A DNA stretch of 64,000 nt from Branchiostoma floridae. Taxonomy: Eukaryota; Chordata; Leptocardii; Amphioxiformes; Branchiostomatidae. Shown here one piece after another: positions 54,101 through 64,000 of this stretch (positions are counted from its first letter, which is position 1; every line of letters starts with the position of its first letter). The notes beneath the pieces are model-generated. The model was not told where the DNA came from, did no database searches, and worked only from the letters and a program-made list of their open reading frames with translations. A program made the position numbers and the translations under genes. The stretch spans positions 16,801,933-16,865,932 of the forward strand of contig NC_049979.1 of NCBI RefSeq assembly GCF_000003815.2, in the 5' to 3' direction.

Positions 54101-56816
54101 TATACCCTCAAGAATATTTCATACTATAGATCACTTTACAAAGTAGAGAAATCTAAAATGAGAAACATGGAACTTGATAGGTCTATAAACATGATATTTT
54201 ATTACGGGTCCATTAATGTGAGTCAGTGGGAGATTGAACAAACGAAGCATTGATACTAATCACGAGCCACAATCACACTAATAGTCTCACTCTGTGCTGA
54301 TCAAAAGCTTTGTCAATACTTTCCTGTCAATATGTCAATATTTTTGTGGTCAAATATTGTTTGTCGGTCTTTGCTGATTGGTTCGAGTAGACTTTGCAGC
54401 GGAAGGGGCGGAACGGTGTTCAAATGTCCAGTTACATGTTCTAATCAATCCTTGTCATTTTCGTGGCGCATAGCTCTTCGGGCCATATTTGAAGTGCCAA
54501 ACACGGTGTTGTATCACCATGGCAGCCCGCCGCACGGCTTTCATGTCGTTAATATCAATCCATAACACCCACGCGCCCGGCTTTCATCTGCAGTCGGCGG
54601 GATATCGAGTTGTGAGAATACAATTTGTTACCTAGAGAGGTACATTGCACGTCCAAAAACGGCATACAGCTGATTGATCCACTTCTTACCGTTTCGTTTC
54701 AACATTTATTGTCGCCAAGACAACCATAGCTCTTATATAATGAAGTCGATTTCCAGTGCTATATGATCATATCCTGATGTAGCTCCAAAATAGCTTATTG
54801 ATGATAAAAAGTTTATCCATGGAGCTTTCATCAGTCTTTTATTCTGATTTATCTGCCCACTTTTTCCTGAATGTGCGGGTTCCTCAACAAAAATAGTAAC
54901 ACTATATTCAATAGACATCTGGTATTGACTAGCAATATAGTTACGATCATTTCCTTCTAGAGTATGAAGCTAAGAGACAGAACAGTAATCATCAGCAAAA
55001 ACTTGATCGCCCACTGAGAGAGGACAAAATTACATGCTTGTGACTGCATTATGGTCTCCATATCACCAGCTTCCTTTGTAAATTTGGTTGCTGAAATAAC
55101 TGTGAATACAGTCAATCATGCCTGTACAATTTACCACCTCTACGTAAGGACCGCTTAACTGGCCAATTGTGATGACCATTTTTCAAGGTCACGTCTTATT
55201 TTTCCCAATGATACAAATATTGTAAAACCTGTCGGCGATAGGAGCAGGTCATAGATGTAACTAGCACATGTGTAACCTTTCTGATCACCAAATTATCAAT
55301 GTTTCCCTAGCTGTTTTCTTTCTGACATATTTTTCACTAGCCACAGAGGTTTGTTGATACTATTCGACGTTCCCGGTCATTCCTTTACATTTGATATAAC
55401 CGATAGATATCGCCTGGTCTGGTTCAATGGAAAAAAGCCGTATAACCTGTTGATTGGAAGGAGGGAAGAAGACCTAGCCCCGGCCAAAACTTCTGCTAGA
55501 AAAAGAGGGATAACTTACGATGCCTGACTTGGCACTATCTTTACATGGGCTGCTCGCTGTGTCGTGCAAAGGTGAGAGAGCTATAATCTGTTAAAGATTT
55601 GTCAGTCTTAATTACAACAGGGTGGAACATTGTTGACATGATAACCAGTGAACAATGGGGCACACGAGTGAAAACAGGTAAGATAAGGGAGGTGTTAGGT
55701 CAACACCTACGTTATGTGTTTACATATGCTCAACAGCTGGACTGTAGCAAAGTATGGCAATAACATGTCAGAATTGATTCCGTGGTGTGAAAAAAACTAA
55801 GTCATGCAGGACAACCATTCGTAGATAAGAGAAACATACTCTGATCCGCACACTATATGGGCTAACATATCATAGATCTATTGCCACACCAAGATTTAAA
55901 ACGATATCCCCCCTTTCTTAGTACTCATCCTCATCTTAGTACTGAGCTTTCTAAAGTCATCCCCTCGGGCCTGTTATTACTAAGTATTCCACACCCATAT
56001 CTGTTCTTGTCTACGAGCACGTTTGTGACATGAAAGGTCATGATCTTGTCAGACGTAACCAGCGAGTGATATGCCCACAGGCACACTCAGACAAAGACAT
56101 TGTCCCGGCTCATAAAAGTACGGACTAGCTAGTCACTACACCACGCCACATAGAAGTTTAACCTACTTCGCTCTCGATCACTAACTTGAAATGAGACAAA
56201 ACTTTGTTAAAGATATCCATACACACTATGAGAACTTTTGATTGGTGTGCTTCATGTCTGTTCACCTTTCCATCCAATTACATGCATTCACACGGTTCAT
56301 TTGTCTGCATTAACTTGTCAGTTGTTCATTTATCCCGGGTTCTGAGAAGGCTTATCATATGTGTGGCCACCTGTCTGCGGTCACATCGTTGTCTCGCCAT
56401 CAGTCGTACCTTTGTGTTCTGGCATGTGTCAGACGATACTTTAGTTAAGTGGTGCTGTGAGTGTTGTTGAGTATGTTGTGTGCGTGTACGTGCTCAAGTT
56501 TAAACCCAGTCAAGGTTACCTGACTGATGGCAGCCACACACGTCATTCGCCACTTCACAAATACTTCAGAAGCTGTACAAATAACATTTCTTTGTCATGT
56601 TTGACGACATGTGATCGATTGTGTGCGTCAAATTCATTGTTAGAATTTTCGTGAAACAATATAAATGTTTATAAGTCAGGTCTTTTCTAAAAGGATGAAT
56701 TTGAGTTGACTGTTTGCCTTTTCTGTCGAAACTATTCCGATCTTTTAGCCCATGACGAAGTCATAATAGATGTTTTGAGACGTTTCTGCTTCGTTTAGCG
56801 CAAAAACATGTACCAA

Positions 56817-58489
56817 ACTAGAAAGGCCGACATTTGCTTGAGAGCAAATACAGCATATTTCAGCCATCTCCCTCCCCATGCAACAATAGGCTATTTCAAA
56901 ATCACCCATTTGAAAAATCACTTTTACTAATGACGGTTTAACCCAAAAATGAGTCTTACAAAATTCCCCCGTTCAAGAATGGACTCCAGTGCACCCTATG
57001 TGAATTTGCACAATAGACCAGTCCAGAAATACTCCCACTGGAACCTTGGCCTTTTGAATAAGAAACCAAATCCAAAATTGAATTTAGCAAAAAAGGTCCC
57101 AGTGCAAAAAAAGGTATAATAGATCAGTCTAAAAACACTTCCACTAAAATTGAATTTTGATTCATCACCCGTTCAAAACTGAATTTGAAAAATCCCCCTT
57201 CCGTGTGCAAAAAATGGACTCTTCCATGTAAAGTAGAGCAGTCCAAAAATACATCCGCTAAAATAGGACTTTGACATAATCACAGAAGTCCAAAAAATGG
57301 ATTTAAAAAAAAAGCCCCCTCTATGCAAGAATGGACTCTTCCAGAACACCCATGTAAAATTGCAAATTAGACCAGTCCAAAAATAACCCTACTGAAAGAC
57401 TTTGACAAACTAGAAGTCACCAAAGTCCAAAATATCAATTTTGAAAAATCCCCCCTCCGTGCGAGAATAGACTCTTCCAGCACACGTTCTGTAAAATTGC
57501 AAAATAGACCTGTCCAAAAATGCATCCACTGAAAGACTTCACCAGTCCAATGATGAATTTAAAAAAAAATGAACCCCTCCGTGTAAGAATGGACTCTTCC
57601 AGATAACACCGAGCTCGCTGATTGGCTGCCACCCCCCTCTTTAGGATATAGATTCAGGCTAAGTGATTGGTTACCTATCTAATTAGATTAAATAGACATA
57701 TATGCCAGTAGGTCCAATCTGCAGCTGGGGGTCAACAACCTTAAGGTCATTGACCCCTCTGGCTATTGGAAAATGACAAAAAAATCCCCAAATATATCAT
57801 TTTGACGTAGTATATGACAAAAATTATACATGTGTCATTTGAATAAATATCTAGTGCACCCTTTTACCAAAATTTAGGTCATTTGGTTTTAAAACCAGAG
57901 CACAAGAGCCAAAAGTGTACTTTTTGGTCATAAAATGGCCAAATAATCGCAAAATTGAGCATTTTATTGTACCGTATGCCTCAAGTGTTATTGAATCCAT
58001 GTGCGCATATGTCTAGGGCACTCCTATACTAAATTTCAGGTCATCCGGTTCTAAAACCAAGGTACAGGAGCCAAAAGTGTCCTTTTTTGGTAAAAAAATG
58101 ACCAAAAAATGGCAAAAATAAGTATTTCGTTATACTGTACACCAAAACTGATATTGAATCTATATGGGGGACTTATCAAGGCACATCTTTACCAAATTTC
58201 AGCTCATTCGGTTATAATACCAGGGTACAGGGGGCCCAAATATACAGTTTTGGTCTTAAGATGACCAAAAAACCTTAATAAAATCATTTAAGAGACAGAT
58301 ATGGAAAAAATGAAAAAAACGTCCGAGGGTATTGGCCCACTCTACCCTTGTGCCAAATTTCAAGTCATTCGGTTGAGGAACAAGGGAGATACCGTGTTCT
58401 GAAGATTTGACAGGAGAAAGAAAGAAAGAAAGAAAGAAACATTACGAATACAATATATTTCACCATACCTATGGTATGGCTGAAATATA
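56817..58489. mobile_element. Unclassified non-autonomous element (copy B, 1.67 kb)
   Basis: Complete copy sharing both ends with 21577-24895. First half is degenerate tandem repeats of roughly 110-135 bp built around AATGGACTCTTCCAG and AGACCAGTCCAAAAAT. Second half has four units of about 162 bp starting at 57866, 58028, 58191 and 58352 (CCAAATTTCAGGTCATTCGG-like). Ends with a GAAA tract (58417-58438). No ORF. Confidence 0.75.
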
Positions 58490-60075
58490 ACAAACTTTAC
58501 AACAATAGCTATAATTCAATTTACCCGCCATTGTTTACGTACGCATGCGCTGTATGGATCCGAAACCCCCTTCCGAGAAGCCCGGGGGAAAGGGTGGACC
58601 GCAGAGGAGTCAGCTGTTTTTGTTGGGACTCGTCATGTCAAGTTGACTCAGTCCCTAGGAGGGGCCACTTGTCAGGTTTATAGGGCAGGGGGTCATGGCA
58701 TAAAAGGAGGTGTGTTTTCTTTCTCAGTAGAGGCTGTGCTAAAGGAGGTCAATGACATACAGTAGGAGTACATATCGAAGTTCGCCCCCCTCCCACTGGC
58801 GACTACTAGTATCTCTGTAACACTAACAGTAGTGAAAACGACTCGTTTCACCAGGACAATACATCCCCGGTGCCATTCCTAGTTACATGGGCTCTCATAA
58901 TCAGTCTCCCTTCGGAATGCGGGTATTGGAGCCCTGGTATTTATATCGTGGCACCTGGACAAAGTTTGATACTGAGTTTGTACAACTGAACAAGGCGCGC
59001 CACCCTGTTCCTCAGAATGTCTCTGACCAAGGACATACAAGTTGCCCCTGATTGGTGAGGGATAATGGCGTTTTCCTCAAAATCTGTAACAGAATGTCTC
59101 GCGTCTTTTGTCAGTCAAACCTTGGTTCAAGTTCCTAATGCATGTTGCAATTCCAGAATGCTCTAAATATATTGTCAACAATAAACATTTATGGTGGCAA
59201 CTTTCTAAACATCCGAAGAAAGTGAGTCACTTAGTTTGTTGTGTAGACAAACCTATCTGCTCCTTTATCTTGGAGTTGGAATGCATGAAATGAGCCTGAT
59301 ACACAAACAGACCTTTTTTCTGTACTACTCTTTCAGAAGCTCACATAGAGAGATTTCTTCAGTGTAGGTAGGCTCGCACAAATGCACTGAGAACTCCATG
59401 AAGATGATGTACTATAGAGCTTTGAGTAAGATTCCTTGTCACGTACATGTACATGTGCATGTGGTTCTGCTGTGTGCTTTGCATACACTCTATTTTGGGC
59501 ACCTTTACGTTCGGTGCAGAACAATGAATGTACAGGGAACATTAAGTCGAACAATCATATTAGACTAGAGGGAGTTGAAAATAAATCCAACAGGTGCAGT
59601 CTTCCTTTTCTGTTCTATCCATGCACAGACACATGCATCTATCCTACCAGGCGACATATAACGCATACAAAACAAGCCATTAGCATTTTTCATCTTCACC
59701 AGTGGCAGCGACACATATTCACATATTCAGAAAACGCGAACATGTATCATACATGGCCCTGAAACAAGGGATGACTTGAGGACAAACAAGCGTATGGTGA
59801 GGGTCTTGTTTTAGAGCATTAAAGGGCTGCCAACTCCTAATACTAAACCAGCTCCCAAAGTTACCCATTCTTACCACCTGTCAACTCCAGACGTGGACTG
59901 TCTATTCTTAGAGTACCGAGAAAACGTGCCCTGTTCACAGTCATTGCTGCACAAGGCAAGCGTTTTGTAGTGAAGTGACCGTGGTCCTCGAGAGTACGCC
60001 TCAGGGCAACCACCTGTTCCAGAACTTTTGTTTTCAGTTCAACTTTTTTCTATTATATTCATGAAAATGGATGAT

Positions 60076-60310
60076 AGCGCGCGCGCGTGTGTGTGTGTGT
60101 GTTTGTGTTTCCGGATATTTGTGGTCAATATAACTTTAAAACCTCTGTATGGACTGTAATGAAATTTGGAGACTAGATAGGGACTGGGAAGAGTACGATT
60201 CTGGATCCCCTTTTATGTCATCTTGATACTGCAGCAGTTACTGCAACGTCCTTTTGACCTAGACGTGCTATGGTCCTGATATTTTGGTGACAGATAGCTT
60301 GTTGATGTTG
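60076..60310 (+). repeat. (GC)n(GT)n microsatellite and dispersed-repeat body
   Basis: GCGCGCGC followed by (GT)n at 60077-60102, then GTCAATATAACTTTAAAACC and an end CTATGGTCCTGATATTTTGG. The copy at 62551-62750 has the same order. Confidence 0.5.
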
Positions 60311-62550
60311 ACGGCCCGGATGTTAACGCACACAGTACTGTAGCAGATTCTCTTTTCTCCTCATGCTGTCTTATACAGGCTGTATGGACTATCTCTGCCA
60401 TACATAAATGCCAGAATAGGTACAGGAGGCATCACATTTCCATCCAATCACGCTTACCAGGCCTGGCGGGAGAACGTCGCTAAATGCGCCTGTCAGACGA
60501 TAGGAGATGGGTTGCCATGGCGACAGAATCTGCGGGGTTGTGAGTGAAGGTCTCCCGCTGATTGATAATCACAGAGACTCGGTAATAATGCCATAACCTG
60601 TCATTCATCTCACTACGACATGCCGGAAACACGGAGAGAAGCGTGGCTGGTTTGACATTCTGGCATTAGCGACATTGGAAATACATACGAGGCAGACTGA
60701 AAACATACACACAGCCCTGTTCTGCGTGCTGGAGTGATGGTCAGTGAAACCGTTATGGTCCATGAGTGGACTGGTGTCGTGATGTGCGTCGCGGAGTGGT
60801 CAGGACAATGTCTTCTCATAGATCCAATCAGTACAGGGAAATTGGCATCAAATTATAGGTGACGGACGGAAGTAAAACATGATTTCATGCAGGATGGATG
60901 GACTGGTACCTTCTTAGCTCAGACTTTACATATAAATAGCGACAGCATTAGCGGAATGTCAGAATGCTCTTGATTGTGGGAACATGTAACATTATATCAT
61001 TCCGCAGACAGACAGTCAGCTAATATATGTTTAATATCAATATGCCAGGCATAGAACCCACTGAATTCCATATTTGGGAAAGATTTTGTGAAGACTAGTA
61101 CTAGTAATCTCAAAGAGCCTACAGTCGCAGAGCAGTTCCAGCTTTTTCGTGGTACCCGATGAAATAATGTAAAAAGATTTAATTTATCCAATTTAGGAAA
61201 GAAATTACTAGTAGCATGTTGAAAATGACTTTCTTGTAATGTTGTATCGTCGTTTGTCATGAAGCCGTGTAAGCTCTGAGTCAATCATATCTTGAACAGC
61301 TTACATAAGGATGTGGGAGAAATTTAATAAACTAATTGATGTTATTAATGACAGGTTCCTTAAGTCACGAACAGTTGGTGTTATGAAAGATGAGGTCATT
61401 ATGCATATGGGCTGATCTAGCTGCCTTTTCAAAACGTCCGTAGAGGGTTATATGGACATGGCGTACATATTAATTCTGTCTCTTTTTTGCCATGCCATGA
61501 TTCTGCCGGAGTCATATCGGGACACGACTCCTGTTTTCTAAATCTATGAGAAAGAACAGAAATAAAGATAAAACACTTCACAGGCCTACACCTTCTGACA
61601 TGGTATCTCACGGTGCTAATCATTGGCGAATCACCGCCGGGCTGGTGCATCTCTAAACCGTAATCATTCAACCAACCGTAGGCCTGTCAGTAACACAGAA
61701 CGTTTGAAACTTCCAATTTGTTTGATGTACGCGGAGAAGGGAATGACGGCCTCCATGTGATACGCTGATATAACTGAATACGAGCCAGTGGAAGTCAGAT
61801 AAAGAGCTGGCGGCGAGGGCAGTAACAGGAAGCCTGTTTGATAGTGATGATGATAACAGAGACGAGGAAATTCTTAATTACCATTGCTGAAAATAGTCGC
61901 CCGTTTGTTTGAACAAACCAAGTGACTAAAATTAGATGCTGGCATAATGCCGAACTGACAATATGAAATGGATTCAAAGTGGAGATGATAAAAGGGTGAT
62001 CTTATTTCAGGCCATGTCGGTAGGGATTTGAACACAAGACATGAATACTCATGACAGTGATCGTTTGAAAGCTTCACTATTAGTATTATACGCCGAAAAT
62101 AATATTTCGCCTTGCAACTCAAACCTCTAAAGCCGCTGTTCATATTGATCCATATGCTATCGTTATTGTAAACAGTTGTGTTGGGTGATATCACAACACA
62201 ATTTATAATTTTAGCCCTTGGGCTGCGACTGAATTCTTAATTCTTAATAAACCCTTACTACTATATTGGTTCTCGGGGAGTTTTGTTGTGAATGTAAAAC
62301 AGCGACATGTATCAAATGAGGCGCACTAGAGGCGGACGAGGCCATCTACGGCCTGAGAGGTTTTTCTGCCACTTGTTGCCGTACGTTGCGATTCAGACTC
62401 AAGTGAGTGGCCTAGATAAACTGACGGTAAGATTACCGACACGGTTAGACTGATAAGAGAAAAGAGGGTAACATTTTATGCTCCTCATACTGAACTGATC
62501 AGTAGATTTCAATTCTACCTAGTGACACTCCATGTTATATTTTCACTAGT

Positions 62551-62750
62551 GTTTGTGTTTGTGTGTGTCTGTGACGAGATAACTCAAGAACGGCTGGATG
62601 GATTGTTTTAGTGTTGGCAGGGTGTGACAAACACGGGAAATGATTAGATTTGGGCCACCTAGCGACTTCCCTTTGTGCTGCAGTGGAACTATTTCTATAT
62701 CTTGCCTTCCAAGCAAGCTATGGTCATGTTTTCGGGGTGTTAGATAGTTC
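62551..62750 (+). repeat. Second copy of the GT-headed dispersed repeat
   Basis: GTTTGTGTTTGTGTGTGTCT, then GAGATAACTCAAGAACGGCT, ending CTATGGTCATGTTTTCGGGG. Parallel to 60076-60310 but diverged. Confidence 0.45.
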
Positions 62751-63450
62751 TTGTGCTCAAGAAAAAATGACATAAGTTTGAGCTGGAGTGGATACTTTTA
62801 GAATAGCAGGGGCATTTTGTCAAACATTTCTGAAGAGGATAATTCAAGAAAGGATATAATAACGTATTTTCATGATCGTCGAACTCTAGTTTCCAATAAA
62901 ACCATGTACATCGATCATTTAAACCTATTCACACCGGGATTTGAGCTCTGTCAGTGATCGAGACAATAGTCACGACTCGTAGTGAAAGTCATTAGGAGAA
63001 AACCGCTAATACCGGACCCACTTCCCGCAGACGGAACCACGGTAAGACAGCGGTCCTCCCGTGGTACGTACTGATATCATCAGACTTGCAACTACGGATG
63101 CATCTGGACAGAGGTCACATAGGATGGGTATGAAATGTTTACATCTGCTACTAGCTCTGATTTTTACCAGGCTTTGTGGTACAAATCCACTTACGCGGCT
63201 GGTCTCTCATGTCTATCTGCACCACAGTTCGGAATGCTCGTGATAAATTCAACACCCTTGGACAAACGCTGCTAGAATGTTTAATTCAAATAAATATCTT
63301 TTCCACATGTTGCAGTTCATTTACTTCCTGTCTAGTTCATAACAAGGATAACTTCGTCATTGTCTTTCATATTACATATAGAACAATTCGGTCTTCCTTT
63401 GTTTGTTACTCTTTTGGGCTTAAAATCCTGCAAGTTATATACTTCATTCA

Positions 63451-63631
63451 GTAATCTCCAAGCAGATTCCTCCGTGGCATAAGACAGTAACATAAGTTGG
63501 GGAAGGAGTTTAGCTGGCAGAGGAGTAAAATTGGCCACGCGTGTTGGCCAATTTTACTCCTCTGCCGGCTAAATTCCTTCCCCAGCTTTTGTTACTGTCT
63601 CATGTCACGGAGGAATCTGCTTGGAGATTAC
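63451..63631. mobile_element. 181-bp near-perfect hairpin element
   Basis: Nearly fully palindromic: starts GTAATCTCCAAGCAGATTCC and ends with its complement, the centre at TTGGCCACGCGTGTTGGCC. No clear target duplication. Related to 50241-50310 and, at its tip, 22541-22748. Confidence 0.78.
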
Positions 63632-64000
63632 TATCACTTACTTACTTCGACTCTTACGTTTAACTTATTTTTGTTAACTAATCATGACTAAGCTAGAGTT
63701 TAGCTAGGGTTAGTAATGCTTGCGTCGTACCACACAGGGAACAGGGGAATCCTGAAACTTTTACCCCCGAATGCTGCAGGCGAAGGCGAGGGTGTGACGT
63801 GCTGTGCCGAGTGGAGAGTTCGGATCGGGACGAACCTTTGTGTGACATCATGGACCGACTCAATCGTGACGACGAACCCGTTTCATGACTTCTCGATCAC
63901 ACGAGCAAAGCATCCGCCTTCCTGTTCTCTGTTCTCTTCTTGGAAAAAGACACATATCACTCAAGTAGATTGACATGTAAGTTGGTGTCATTCACCTGTT

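Larger units (their letters stand above)
50911..56816. other. Intergenic, no supported gene
   Basis: Contains the octamer palindrome, a C-tract (52791-52801) and a GC/CCAAT-rich patch at 54360-54600 with ACCATGGCAGCC. No multi-exon gene could be assembled. Confidence 0.4.
58490..63450. other. Intergenic, no supported gene
   Basis: Only short frames without recognisable domains. Contains a GC/GT microsatellite and two related repeats listed separately. Confidence 0.4.

Noticed and set aside
54522-54650. ACCATGGCAGCC start with a 38-codon frame
   Set aside because: Strong Kozak context and CCAAT/GC-rich flank, but the frame stops early and no splice partner was found.
1-64000. CRISPR arrays, rRNA genes, canonical tRNA genes, bacterial operon features
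   Set aside because: None seen; the window is eukaryotic nuclear DNA and the tandem repeats lack spacer-repeat structure.

Overview
The window reads as chordate nuclear DNA, most probably amphioxus (Branchiostoma). I infer this from multi-exon genes with GT-AG introns, two deuterostome-type proteins (an AMP deaminase with a vertebrate AMPD2/3-like N-terminus and a single ETS1/2-type factor) and a dense load of short non-autonomous DNA transposons, a tRNA-derived SINE and simple repeats. No homology search was run. All calls come from translating the sequence, following splice sites and phases, and recognising conserved motifs.

Layout. (1) 1-4034: mostly intergenic or UTR, with a possible plus-strand 3'-UTR end near 490-509, a small foldback element (2664-2805) and a possible terminal exon of an unidentified minus-strand gene (about 1475-1660). 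(2) 4035-24962, minus strand: a complete AMP deaminase gene in 17 coding exons, predicted 809 aa. All phases join, one intron is GC-AG, and intron 1 is about 9.3 kb and holds a 623-base assembly gap. Its introns hold MITEs, a SINE, a hAT-type MITE with an intact target duplication, a repeat element with a 674-bp tandem duplication, a hairpin element and a DR5/DR4 nuclear-receptor half-site cluster. (3) About 25.3-38.3 kb: intergenic, with a mariner-like foldback (TA duplications), a TTAA-flanked element, a perfect short hairpin and a 580-bp tandem duplication. (4) 39475-46.1 kb, minus strand: a complete ETS1/2-type gene with seven coding exons plus a 5'-UTR exon, predicted 512 aa with a Pointed domain and an ETS domain. 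It has a TATA/CCAAT promoter near 46.1 kb. A second promoter and alternative first exon near 42.3-42.6 kb would give a 453-aa form. (5) 46.1-64 kb: gene-poor upstream DNA with a 1.27-kb giant foldback transposon (5-bp duplications), an octamer-containing palindrome, a second copy of the tandem-rich element and further hairpin elements.

The two genes point the same way (minus strand) and are not functionally linked as far as I can see: AMPD acts in purine nucleotide metabolism, ETS in MAP-kinase-regulated transcription. The most useful new observations are the two-promoter architecture of the ETS gene, the GC-AG intron with a MITE only about 21 bp from its donor, the possible alternative N-terminal exon of AMPD, and several transposons whose target-site duplications are exact.
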